Source: Phaeoceros laevis (Eukaryota > Anthocerotophyta > Anthocerotopsida > Notothyladales). Taken from it: DNA of 43,291 nucleotides. The notes below the pieces were generated by a model. That model was given only the letters and a program-made list of their open reading frames with translations, did not search any database and was not told where the DNA came from. Numbering within the stretch: position 1 is the first letter of the stretch; every line of letters starts with the position of its first letter. The stretch spans positions 1-43,291 of the forward strand of contig JBNGIQ010005354.1 in the NCBI GenBank assembly GCA_049999765.1, read 5' to 3'. The position numbers and the translations under genes are program-made. This document shows, piece after piece, positions 10,460-20,817 of the stretch.

Positions 10460-10610
10460 CTCTGCGTATCGAAGCTCTCCCGCTCAAGCGCTCTTACTTA
10501 ATTTACACCTTACTCAAAAGTCAAAAGTATTTGCTACATAAGCCTCCGTTGGTCATATAATCTAGTCTAGTTGCTTGCTTGAATCCAAGCTCATTCGGCA
10601 ACCCGGAACT
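10460..10610. promoter_or_regulatory. Bidirectional promoter, BCD1 / signal peptide peptidase
   Basis: Only 151 bases separate the BCD1 and SPP start codons, so both promoters and 5' UTRs must lie here or overlap the genes. It contains AT-rich stretches around 10495-10560 but no confident TATA element. Confidence 0.5.
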
Positions 10611-11660
10611 ATGATTTCTTTGGAGCGAGGAGCCAGCTTGGCCCTCCTTGGCCTCACGGTTGCTCCCCTTTTTGTCGCCGTAGATCCTAATGTCAATGTT
10701 GTGGCAACAGCCTGTTTAACTGTGTTCGTAGGGTGCCACCGGTCTGTGAAACCTGCCCCTCCAGCAGAGACCATGTCCAAGGAGCACGCTATGCGATTCC
10801 CTTTCATTGGCAGCGCCGTCTTGCTTTCTCTTTTCCTGCTCTTCAAATTCCTTCCGAAGGACCTCATCAACACGGTACTCACGCTCTACTTCTTCGTGCT
10901 GGGCATACTTGCCTTGTCGGCCACAATTCTCCCTTTGATTGGCAGTTTACTTCCAGCCGCCTGGAACGAGGACTCTATAACGTGGCGGCTCCCTTTCTTC
11001 AAGAGTGTGGAGCTGGATTTCTCCTTGGCTCAGCTGGTGGCGGCCATCCCAGGAAGCTTCTTTTGCGTGTGGTATGTCCTCAAGAAGCACTGGCTGGCCA
11101 ACAACACTTTAGGTTTGGCCTTCTCAATCCAAGGGATTGAGATGTTGTCTCTTGGATCCTTCAAGATAGGTGCTATCCTGCTCGGCGGACTGTTTATATA
11201 TGACATCTTCTGGGTCTTCTTCACCCCTGTCATGGTTAGTGTTGCAAAGTCGTTTGATGCTCCCATCAAGCTTGTTTTTCCCACTGGAGATCCAGCGCGA
11301 CCTTTCTCCATGTTAGGGCTTGGGGATATTGTCATTCCAGGTATATTTGTGGCTCTTGCCCTGCGCTTTGACGTATCCAGAGGCGAGAGGAAACGCTACT
11401 TTGTTAGTGCGTTTGGTGGTTACAGCGCGGGCCTAATTGTCACCATCATAGTGATGAATTGGTTCCAGGCAGCTCAGCCGGCTCTTCTCTATATTGTACC
11501 TGGAGTCATTGGCTTCCTTGGAGGGCATGCTGCTTTGAGCGGCGAGATCAAGCCGCTTCTGGAATTCGATGAGTCGAAGAAGATTGAGGATGAGGGAGAG
11601 GTTCCGGCTGTAGGCAGGTCACCTAACCAGAAAACATCGACTGAGAAGAAATCTGACTGA
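10611..11660 (+). CDS. SPP: Signal peptide peptidase (intramembrane aspartyl protease)
   Basis: An uninterrupted frame of 349 codons from ATG 10611; the in-frame codons upstream have no ATG. About nine hydrophobic segments are present. The presenilin-type catalytic motifs are intact: YD in IYDIFWVFF (Asp198), GxGD in LGLGD (Asp239) and the PAL motif in QPALLY (290-292). It ends KKSD, a KKxx dilysine signal for retrieval to the ER. The enzyme cleaves remnant signal peptides and other type II membrane segments inside the ER membrane. Length matches plant SPP (about 340 residues). The relatives I recall have introns; this copy has none. An AATAAA lies at 11727-11732. Confidence 0.96.
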   Translation: MISLERGASLALLGLTVAPLFVAVDPNVNVVATACLTVFVGCHRSVKPAPPAETMSKEHAMRFPFIGSAVLLSLFLLFKFLPKDLINTVLTLYFFVLGILALSATILPLIGSLLPAAWNEDSITWRLPFFKSVELDFSLAQLVAAIPGSFFCVWYVLKKHWLANNTLGLAFSIQGIEMLSLGSFKIGAILLGGLFIYDIFWVFFTPVMVSVAKSFDAPIKLVFPTGDPARPFSMLGLGDIVIPGIFVALALRFDVSRGERKRYFVSAFGGYSAGLIVTIIVMNWFQAAQPALLYIVPGVIGFLGGHAALSGEIKPLLEFDESKKIEDEGEVPAVGRSPNQKTSTEKKSD

Positions 11661-11726
11661 CCCTGTTAAAAGTTCCGCAAGTCGTGCTTAGTGACTAGCA
11701 CTCGTAATGCATTCATAGGTGACAGC

Positions 11727-11732
11727 AATAAA
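11727..11732 (+). terminator. Candidate polyadenylation signal for signal peptide peptidase
   Basis: AATAAA, 67 bases after the SPP stop codon and followed by an A/T-rich stretch, fits a plant near-upstream polyadenylation element. Plant genes often use variants, so this is only a candidate. Confidence 0.45.
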
Positions 11733-11895
11733 AATTTTGGAATTCCATATGTAGTGTTTTCTGCGTCCCTAGTACTTCCTACACACTTTGTTAGGTATGT
11801 GTTCTCTGTGGCAGCGTGAATGTTTCAAAGTGTACAGAATGAGACTCCTTAGCAAAACCGTAGTTCAGTTTTTGAGGCGCTAGAATGCTATGGAA

Positions 11896-13937
11896 TTAGA
11901 GAAGGTCAAACCAGTCTACGATATATCTGGCTGTTCCTCGCAAATCTGCCAAAGCAGCATTCCTGAAAACTTGACCGACTGCATCGACTGGCGTGTAAAC
12001 ACTTCCCACTTGCCATTTGATGTCCTGCATGCAATTGCCAAATGAATATCAGCCACAGGGTCACAACTGAGTCTTGCATTTGTTACCACCAATGACTGAA
12101 AAACCTACAGGAGCCAGAGGTGTTGCATGAGTCCCCGAGAGGATAATTTTATCCAGCTTTCCACCTAAACTCTGTACTCGAGGCTCCAAAATCTCCTCAA
12201 GACTGTCACTTTCATCGATGGAGTCAACAGTGTACTTCACCTGCACTTTCGGACATTGTGCGCTTACTCAGGAAACAGTTTCAAACAGCTCCAGCAAGGA
12301 GTGAAACAACAGGATGGCGGGTATTACAATACTTACAAGCAGAGTATTGACGATGCTATATGAAGAAGCTACTGTTTCTCGGTTTTCAGCAGGACTTGGT
12401 GTAAACTCAGACACCCCTTCAACTACCTGACATACCACATGGTGAGGCACTACTCATTGAAATACAGTACTGGCATACAAAGTTCTATGGGTAGTCACAA
12501 TCCTGGAACCACTACAGCAGCATACCTGATTCAAGACACCAGGAATCTGACCCAAAAAGTTGCTAACAGACGTAAGATCGGCTTCTTCAGCAATTCGAGG
12601 ACCCAGAAGGTTCCCTACTGCTGGAACAACATCCTCTGCAGGCATCCAGATGATACAGTAGATTTATATGTCTGTCAACGCTGTCACTGACCAACTGGAA
12701 AGACTAGATATAGGTTGCCGCTCGTACCTGTCACAAAACGTACAAAGCTGGTCACAGGAGAGGAGGGTGCCAAGAGTGGAGCAATTTGCACCATCCTGGG
12801 TCCAACCTGTCAAGCCAAAAACATGTGGTCAGTGCTCAGTCCTATGCATCGCCCAACAACAATGTGGTCATTTTGGGACCAAATGGTGTAGTAGACCTGT
12901 TCAAAGTATGGCACGGCCTCTGACGCCGACTTGTTGTTGAAAGAAATAATAGCATTTGCCTGTAGCTTGCACCAAGACAGAAAGAGAGGGGCGTAAACGA
13001 ATGTAGCCTCCAGAAGACAACTCCAGAGGAAGGTAAAATAGCTCATCAGAAACCTTGGGCAGTTTTCCATCCTTGCAGATGCATCCTATCAAGACCTGCA
13101 TCAAAGCCCCATTGCTGCAAAAGAAGCATGACAATATATGATGTTAATGCATTCAATAGATGAACTGTACAAGTATCTTCATCCCCAGAAAAGAACCTGT
13201 CCTTGCAAAGCATGGATACTCACATCACAAATTCGTAAGTCCACATACTACTCTTTACCTATGACCAACGCTGTAGATTGGAAGCTTAGCAACGTCCTCA
13301 GCAGAGAGACCAGCTGGAGAAAATCCTGAATCCAACAGAGTTTTGAGAGCATCATTGAATTTGCGATGGATCTCCAAAGCGCACGCTGAATGGTCAAAAG
13401 TTATCTCATAGGGAGTTGCCACGATCAGATAGCCCTCCTTTGCCAACAGTTCTATGAAAAGCCTGAATAAAACGAAGAACAGACCAATCAAAATGCACTG
13501 CTGCCAATCCAATTGCTGGCACAGGACAGCAACTTAGCGAGAAATAGAATCTGCAGTAACTGGACATACCTGTAGGTCAGCTCAGGAGCCCGGCCAATAT
13601 ATGCGCCTCCCAGGAACTGAATCAACCCCCTCGGCTCACCTCCCCGAGGTAGAATTGGTGCGTAAACCAGAGTTTCTCCCACTCTGACAAAGGATGCTCC
13701 AGATGTTCCACCATATCGACCTTCGTTAGAAGAGAGCGTGTTGGTGACGACCACAGGTCTTGGGTGCTTTTCGACACGAGGGGTGACAGACGAGGGGAAT
13801 GTATATCTCCGTTGTGGACAAAGCCGCCGGAGATTTGAAGGCCTCGCACAAACCACGGATGCTGGTTTGCGTGCGGCGTGCGAGACGCAGCCATGCGAAG
13901 TTCTGACAGATGTAGAGGGGGAACAAAGGTTTGACAT
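11896..13937 (-). CDS. DUF1350 family alpha/beta-hydrolase-like protein, plastid-targeted
   Basis: Nine exons on the minus strand, 13937-13570, 13462-13259, 13114-13054, 12959-12897, 12806-12728, 12635-12526, 12426-12337, 12240-12109 and 12024-11896, give 411 residues in frame. The first 60-70 residues are Ser/Arg/Pro-rich without acids, like a plastid transit peptide. Then come the DUF1350 blocks: IQFLGGAYIGRAPELTYRL, LLAKEGYLIVATPYEITFDH, SVGHSNGALMQVL, AIISFNNKSASEAVPYFEQ, VEGVSEFTPSPAENR, VDSIDESDSLEEILEPRV and KWQVGSVYTPVDAVGQ. GHSNG (Ser about 191) is a G-x-S-x-G nucleophile elbow. The substrate is not known to me. ATG 13937 is the first in-frame ATG; exons are short and introns are 58-156 bp. 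It is divergent with the DUF971 gene. Confidence 0.88.
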
Positions 13938-14301
13938 CTCTCGGCGTTTACTGTTTACAGTACAACAGGTCAAAGCAGAGGATTTTGGTGAAGAGGTAGT
14001 CAGTACGGTTTGAAAACTTCCAGATGAAAAACCTTCCCTATCGAAAGCTCGTCACTATGTTTGGCGCCATCATACGGGTTACGGTATTGAAATGGAAGTC
14101 TTCTAGGAGCTGAAGCTGAAGAGGAACATGCCTGAACATGCCTGAACATGCCATTCTTTCAGGCATGCTATTTGACGAAGTTGCCATACGAGAGCGGAGC
14201 AACCTGGAGCGCCTGATCATTCCTTCGCGCTAGGGAACTGATTCCTGCCAAGATGGTGGTGGAGACAGCTGCACGGTGAATTTTTTCCAGCTTGGGGCTC
14301 G
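13938..14301. promoter_or_regulatory. Divergent promoter region, DUF1350 / DUF971 genes
   Basis: The 364 bases between start codons contain three direct copies of AACATGCCTG (14125-14152), the last incomplete, and no convincing coding sequence. Both 5' UTRs are expected here. Whether the small tandem repeat matters is unknown. Confidence 0.4.
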
Positions 14302-15058
14302 ATGCTTTCAGGATTGCAGCAGGGCTTCGCCGTGGCTGTGCGGGCTCTGGGCTCGCAGTCCTCGACACTTAGGGCGCGTCCTGTGCAAGTTGCTTTACGG
14401 AGGTTTCCTCCAGGGCATCCCTTTCTGAATGTATGTCCGTTCATGGCCTCGTCATTCGCTGTCAGGACCTTGCTTTTCTGCTCTTTCTTGGACCAGTGTC
14501 ATATTTGTGAACACCTCTTTCTGTCCTCCATCTTCATCTTACCGCAGACCTTGGAGGTCGAGTTTGATGATGGCAGAAAGTTTGGCTTTCCAGCAGAGTT
14601 TCTGAGGGTGGAGAGTCCAGCTGCAGATAGCAAGGGACTCAGAGCACGTCGAGAGGCAAAGGTGGGACGGTGGGACGACTCCCTCGAATCCAGCTTCTCC
14701 CATTTCTGTATTAGTAGTAGTAACTCCAGACGAGGCTGAAAGCATGCAGTTGCAGGTTGTTGCTGGAAGGAGACACGTGAGTATTGTATCTGTAGAGCCT
14801 GTTGGGAACTATGGTCTGAGGTACGCTGGGGTTCTTTGACCCGGCATAATTTTGTTCTGGTACAAGTTTCAGGTTCCCCAGTTTCTCAGCCCACGTTCTT
14901 CTTTGTGTTGCAGGATCTCGTTCGATGATCTACACAAAACGGGGATATATTCCTGGGATTTTCTCTACTATCTGGGAGAGCATAAGTATTCGTTGATGAA
15001 AAAGTACATCATGATGCTGAGGGAGCAGGGTTTGAGCCGTGATCCTTATAGGAAGTAA
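14302..15058 (+). CDS. DUF971 (GBBH-like N-terminal domain) protein
   Basis: Four exons, 14302-14430, 14548-14661, 14756-14820 and 14914-15058, give 150 residues in frame. A basic, acid-free leader (LRARPVQVALRRFPPGHPF) suggests import into a mitochondrion or plastid. The rest is one DUF971 domain: LEVEFDDGRKFGFPAEFLRV, ESPAADSKG, AGRRHVSIVSVEPVGNYGLR, then DDLHKTGIYSWDFLYYLG and a C-terminal helix ending LSRDPYRK. This fold also forms the N-terminus of gamma-butyrobetaine hydroxylase and occurs alone in bacteria and plants; its role is not settled. The exon 3 acceptor is ambiguous: AG at 14749 or at 14755, both in frame and differing by two codons. Confidence 0.88.
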
Positions 15059-15315
15059 GAAAGTACGATCAATTCAGCCCAATAACTTTCAAGCGTCTTT
15101 GTGTTTTGCTGTCTACAAAAATGTGTTTCAAATTAGATGCCTAGATGCATGCAAAAGCTCATGCCTCGGAGCTGTTCAGTTCAGAAATGGCAACTACCGC
15201 CATGTACATCGGACTAACTGACCATTTTAGGCAAGAAACCAAATCTTCAAGGAAAAATATCAGCAATGGCTAAGAAGTGAGGGTGGATGGTTTCTTGCCA
15301 CAACTCCTTCACTCT
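15059..15315. other. Convergent 3' ends of DUF971 and MADS genes
   Basis: These 257 bases lie between two stop codons on opposite strands and should hold both 3' UTRs. No coding or RNA signal was seen. Confidence 0.5.
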
Positions 15316-17057
15316 CTAAGGAGTGTAATCCGAGTCCTGGTCTCCCTGTGACGTCTCTCCTGATTCATGCATTGCAAATTTTGCATACTTTTTCGCAGCA
15401 TCAACAACACTTCCTAGATCCTCAAGTGCAGACATGTTCTTCAAGGTGTGACTCGAGTCCTGGTTGTCGTCCCTTTTCTGTGATGAAGGTCCAGAATTCA
15501 CCTCTCCCCTGGCAGGCCCTTCTTTGCCCTCACAGGCAGCTTCGGCTTGAGTGTCCTCGCTAGTTTGAGCTTTCCTGCCTCCAACATTGACATAATTCCT
15601 GTATGCAGCTGGAGCATTCGGGAGTCCCGGAACCTGGATGAAAGGATCATACGGTAGAGAGAACATTATTCCGCCACAGACTGAACTTCCTTCGTGAAAT
15701 CCACCTTCCTGATGTGCAAGGGTCTGTCCCGACGCTACTTTGTAAGTAGGAAAAGCTCCTGTGTCGTTCATCCCTGGACGAATCTGTTCTATCTGAGGTG
15801 CATGCGAGGGATAAGAACTGCCCAACAAGGGTCGTCCAACCTGTTCCAGGTATCTGACTTGCTGACTGTGTGAATTGACAGAATCGTAATATCTGACTTG
15901 CTGGTTTTGTTGATTTACAGGATCGTACTGGTGCATGTAATTTGGTGCTGCATAAAATGTCGTTGGAACTTGATCTCCTCCCGTGATCAATCGCTGATCC
16001 TGCTTAGACACCAACATGAAGTCACATGTTAGACACGGGAGTTTTGCACGCTCACAACTTCAGCAGCAAGTATGAAGAGGCTCGCCTGCGGAACGTGCTC
16101 CTGGTCATAGTAAGCTCCAAGCCTTCTGTCTTCTCCACCAACCCCACCAACCCCTGGAGCGCGAATCTGCTGCCCATACATCCCTCTCTGGATCATTGAC
16201 ATGGGCTGAGCAGCAGAGTACGAATAATTCTGCGAGCCGAGTACGGGCCTGCAAATCAAGGAGGGTGTCAGCAGCTCAATTCAAGCTTCTCACAAATGAT
16301 TTCATCGCCTTGCAGACAGCGATTCTGACCTCATGTTTGCTGGGAAGTTTGGAGTGCGGAAGTAGCAGTCATTGCTGCTGGATGGTTGTTGCCATTGCAT
16401 GGATATCATGCTCGCCAGGGCTGGCATTGCGGCCACAGCGTCGCCTACTACAGCTGCCCTGGATTGCCACTGCGTAGGAGTTGGGCCTGTCAATGCCATC
16501 TGCTCTTGGGAATGCGGGGCCGGTAGCAGCAGCTGCGGTTGATGCATGTGCAGTTGAGAGCCCTGCTGATACGCGTGTCGCTTTTGGTAGTCATTGAATA
16601 GGTCGAACAACCCTTGGAGATCATCACTCTGCTGTTGGAGCTGCTGCACTGACATGCTGTCTACGTTCAGGTGCTGCCACCATTTCTGAGCTATGCTGGC
16701 ATTGAGCTGCTTGAGCCACTGATTCTTCTCCTTGCCTATCTTGGACTGCTGAATTGCTTGGTCATATCTCGGAATCAGCTCATTAACTCTGGCATGAATC
16801 TCCTTCAATTTCTCTGGATCATATGGCGGCAAATTCTCCGAGTCACGGTACTTGGCTATCATATAATCAATCTCGGGATGAGCGAAGGTGAACACCTTTT
16901 CCTTCTGAGAGAAAACCACAACCGCCAGCTCCAATTCACAGAGAACAGACAGCTCGAAGGCCTTCTTGAATAGACCCGTCCTCCTTTTGGAGAAGGTGAC
17001 CTGTCTCGCCGCATCCTTCACTATTCTCTTGCTGGTGTCAATCTTGGCAATTCCCAT
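15316..17057 (-). CDS. Type I MADS-box transcription factor
   Basis: Three exons on the minus strand, 17057-16330, 16248-16056 and 15999-15316, give 534 residues in frame. Residues 1-60 are a MADS DNA-binding domain (RQVTFSKRRTGLFKKAFELS, VVVFSQKEKVFTFAHPEID). It is followed not by a K-domain but by a short helical segment with QKWWQHLNVDSMSVQQLQ, as in M-alpha-like type I proteins. The long tail is rich in Gln, His and Pro, with two QQVRY repeats, a Gly-rich stretch (GVGGVGGED) and a charged end (QGDQDSDYTP). ATG 17057 is preferred because the MADS motif starts there. Expected role: nuclear DNA-binding regulator, targets unknown. It resembles the MADS gene at 25577 and is probably its local paralogue. 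The second intron is 56 bp. Confidence 0.88.
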
Positions 17058-18169
17058 CGTTCCGCGCACTTGGAGTCAACGTTTGGAGATTGCTGGCATT
17101 CCGGAGGCGTCCCACACCACAGCTCATGCAGAAGCAGCGGCTTGGTGCTGACGACACTTCCAAACGGGAATTCCAGTTCCCTGGATGAGGAAATACGTTT
17201 GCTTCAAATAGGAAGCTTAACCGGGTAACTAACGGAAACGGAAGCTTCCACGTACTTCCAAGTTAGTACTCGGTTTGAACTCATGTGCCGGTGTGTGCCA
17301 CACCGTTGTACTGTTTCACGCTTTACCCCATCATACTATAAGTAGGCAATCAGGCAATCAATTCACACAGGCCATTAGGGGTTACGGTAAGCAAGCGATG
17401 ATTCCAAGGTGATGTGGCTCGTACCCCAAGCACATCATAAAGTCGCCCTTAGGATCCTACCTGGCTTCCTTCTCTGTGCTTCTGGAGTTCCGACGATATT
17501 CATTAAAAAACAGGAGGAAACAAGAGAGAATTATAAATGGAGTGGGGCCAGGCGGCCAAATGGAGTGCACTGTGAGGGCCAGCGCGCCAGGTTGAAGACG
17601 CATGTTCGCTGTTGTGGCACAAGGTCCCGTACATACACGTCGATGAGCCTTACTATGTCGGTAAGGCCCAACCGTCTTGCATTGACATTTAGTCATTTAC
17701 CTTGAGCCAATCCCAAAATTATGAGTTCTTTGCGGGCAACCTTGGTGTGCCGTGTTGCCAACTCAAGGTTGCGCGTGGTAGCAAACAAAGAACGTGGCGG
17801 AGGTCGACCTGGTTTCATAGTGTGAGTGCGCAGGACTCTCATGCCGAATGCGACGTTCCGCAATCCACGGTCGTCCTGACGTTGTCCATCACGCCCCTGA
17901 ACGATCGGCCGGTTGCTGCAACCTGTACGCGCCGCCGAGCCAATTCTGCGTGCTGTCGGTGGAGCGCCTGCGGATTGCGGAAGCCTGGTGTTGCCTGAGC
18001 GGGGATGGCGGATCCGGGGCCTCTATGTAGCCTCCGGTGGCGGCTGCCAGGCATTTGAGCGGTCGCACTGGGCCGCCTCGTATCCCCTCTCAGGATTGCC
18101 GTCATGGCGCACACCTGGCCGCATGAAATTGGATCCAATCGGGTGCGGTGCTCCTACAAGCAGGCTACT
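17058..18169. other. Gene-poor interval between MADS gene and coiled-coil/PAN gene
   Basis: About 1.1 kb between divergent start codons. A GC-rich stretch (about 17840-18130) gives several overlapping frames on both strands but no recognisable protein; it may be 5' UTR or promoter. No repeats of note were seen. Confidence 0.4.
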
Positions 18170-20216
18170 ATGGTGCTGTGTACAGGAAATGTGGTGGCGG
18201 CGCTGTTTATGCTGCATGCTCTTCTTAGTCCCCTATTTTTCTATTCGGATCACGGAAGGCAGCCTCTCCAGAGCTGGACCTTACAGGAGGAGGCAAATAA
18301 GGGTAAGTGCAAGCCGCACAGAGAGTAGCAGCGGAGGCTTCCAGTGACCAGTATTTGTCTTGGCATGTCCTCCCGTCTCTGGGGGGCCCTATTTGGATCT
18401 GCAATTGGGGTGTCCGTTTGCGGTTGGAAGCCTTGTAGTCTGTTGTAGCCAGGTTGAGGGTTTCTGGGGGCGAATTGTCCCCTGATATTGCTGATCTGTT
18501 TCCCTAGAGAATCGACAACCTGCGGTTGCGGCTGACGCTTGTGTAGATCGAGACAATGATTGCTGTTTTTCTGGTAACCACCTCCTGACAGGTGCATTTT
18601 TGAGGATTGACAGGCCGAAGGGTTGGTTGGCTGTGCAGTTAGGGAAGCTGAAGCCGAAGTAGAGCGCATTCGGGAATTCAACGAAGCGCGACTTAAAGCA
18701 GTGCCCTTTCTGCTTGTCCAAAGGGTATGTCTAGCTGCTTGATGTTCTTTGTCGGGATGGCACTGCTGGATATTCCCTTCTCAGCATCGTCCAGTGTTGA
18801 ATAACAACAGCTGAAAGAGATCCAAGCAGAGTCTGAGCAGCAAGCTGAACGAGATCGTGAAGCTGGTTATGCTAGGCAAAAAGTTGCAGCAGAACTAGCA
18901 GAACGGTTGAAAGAGCTGAAGAACTCAAGCAACCAGAGCAGTCAGCAAGGTGGATACTGTCATCACTTTTGAAGTGTCTGCCGCTCCTTCAGATCTTAGT
19001 TCCAGTGCTTTTGCAAGCAGGCTGGATCCATCGGTCAAGTTTTTTTTTTTTCCTGTCTTCTTACAGTTGAGGAATGGCGGAAAAAGAAGTTGGAAGAGGC
19101 AAAGCGACGTGAAGGCGGGAAAGAGAATGAAGCTGGGTCGAAGCAAAATGATGGTGAGGACTCAGACCTGGTGTCGACTGATTGAGCGGCAGTACATCGA
19201 AAGATGTGCACCTTGAAAGACTTCCCATGCCAGGTCTTGGAGCTTGTTTAGAATGGCACATCATTGTGTCGCTGACTGTCTGCAGAATCTTGGCGTTGAG
19301 GTAGTAGCAACTGAAGCGATGTGGCTACATGTTTGCAAAATGTGCTGGGGTCACCTGAGCAGAGGAGGGGACGGAAAAGGTGGAGGTGGGCTGGGATCCG
19401 GTGCGTGGAGCTGTCATGGTGGATGCTGACAAAGTTGATGAGCATGGAAGAGCCGGTGGTGGTGATCAAAAGAACAAAGACATGGGTAAACAGCTTAGCT
19501 CCTCTACAGTTTCCGGATTTTACTTGATAGCCTATGCCAGCTTTACTGTAGTTGCACAGGTGTCAGCATGCTCCCTAGCCAGGCCACTGCTACGAGGCTA
19601 GCGTCTTAATTCAGAACACTTCAGATATTTTGCTGAGGAGCTATATAGAGAGAGTTGGATGCCTGCTTTGAAACCTATAAAGGTGGTGTGTCCTTAAAAT
19701 GCCAACAACTTTTGGTACTGATCTCTCCGATGACTTATTTCGCAGAGGATTTGATTCAGAGCAGTAAGCCGTTCTCAAAGCAATGTAACGCAGAATACCA
19801 CACAGACTACGCTGGAATGGCTGTAAGATGGGGTCTCTCACATCCTACGGATACTGCTGCTGATTGTTGTCAGGCATGCCTTGACCAGGCAAAAAATGCC
19901 AATGAAGGGGACTTGAAGTGCAACATCTGGGTTTACTGCCCCAATGAGGATGGTTGTTTCTCTCCAGACATATACGAACACAAACATCATGAATGCTGGT
20001 TGAAGCAGGTTAGTTTCTTCCCACGGGCTTGCAAGCTGCTGCAAACATTCTAGTCATACTTCTACTCTAATATGTTGCGTTGCGCTACTGCAACCGTTTG
20101 TGCAGGCGGTGGAACCCAAGTTGAACTTCAAGGGTACCTACAGTGAAGACTATCGCGGAACTCATCCAAAAGCTCCAACACTTGTCCCTTGGGTATCGGG
20201 AGTGATCAGCCAATAA
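18170..20216 (+). CDS. Membrane-anchored coiled-coil protein with Cys-rich Apple/PAN-like end
   Basis: Seven exons, 18170-18302, 18639-18724, 18811-18949, 19067-19153, 19363-19485, 19746-20008 and 20106-20216, give 313 residues in frame. The N-terminus holds one hydrophobic segment (NVVAALFMLHALLSPLFFYS), probably a signal anchor. About 110 residues of charged coiled coil follow (AEAEVERIREFNEARLK; KEIQAESEQQAERDREAGY; EEWRKKKLEEAKRRE). An acidic linker leads to a Cys-rich domain (TAADCCQAC, LKCNIWVYCP, HHECWLKQ) that resembles the plant Apple/PAN-like module. A secretory-pathway membrane protein is likely; its function is unknown to me. Alternative: the coiled-coil part ends without the last splices at TGA 19183-19185 (158 residues), leaving the Cys-rich exons as a separate gene. 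The fused model is preferred because all phases agree and the Cys-rich exons have no obvious start of their own. Confidence 0.68.
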
Positions 20217-20817
20217 CATATTCTTCGCATTTGCCACTCAGTTCTTCCTTGAAGCTGACTTCGTGGGCACACTCTCAGTTGAAGCATTCATCAGAAGGCT
20301 GGTGGAGTAGCATTAGCCCCCACGGGCAGGCGTGCAGGCAGTACCAGGAGCAGTTTTGTCACGGGCATCTCCCGAGATACTACCGGTCGGCACGCTTCTC
20401 GAATTAGTTTAGCTCCCACGGAACCACACCGTGCATACCCGTGCTATGCACCAATTTATTTTCCACACCGGGTGAGCTGTCAACAACGCCCATGTGACCT
20501 AACTGTGCTCATTCTAGATCCTGACAGGCTGCCAACGGTGATCTAGGATGAGGATGAACCTTTTTGCTTATCTTCCTGGCCTTACTTGGGACCTGCAATC
20601 GTACATTCAAAATCTTCTTAATTACCATTATCCAACTCAGTTAACTCGAACAGTTCGTTAGGCCAGTTTCAAGTTCCCGAGGATTCGCAATTCATGTCGC
20701 ATACAGAAAGGTCTGATAGACCGATTGATGGATTAATACCGCAAAAAATTGGCTCTCAACCTCTTGAGGTTTTCTGATGTGCTCAAACCCCCCAAATGCG
20801 GAAGCTAAATGTGCAGC
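20217..20817. other. Intergenic between two convergent stop codons
   Basis: About 600 bases containing the 3' ends of the coiled-coil/PAN gene and the OST3/6 gene. Only short frames occur and no RNA gene or repeat was recognised. Confidence 0.5.

Noticed and set aside
13622-13926. Other frames on the minus strand over the first DUF1350 exon
   Set aside because: They overlap the transit peptide and LGGAYIGRAPE-coding frame and carry no family motif.
17839-18347. Long overlapping frames on both strands in a GC-rich stretch
   Set aside because: Frames are a product of high GC with few stops; the sequence shows no domain and both strands are equally open. They partly overlap the assigned anchor exon.
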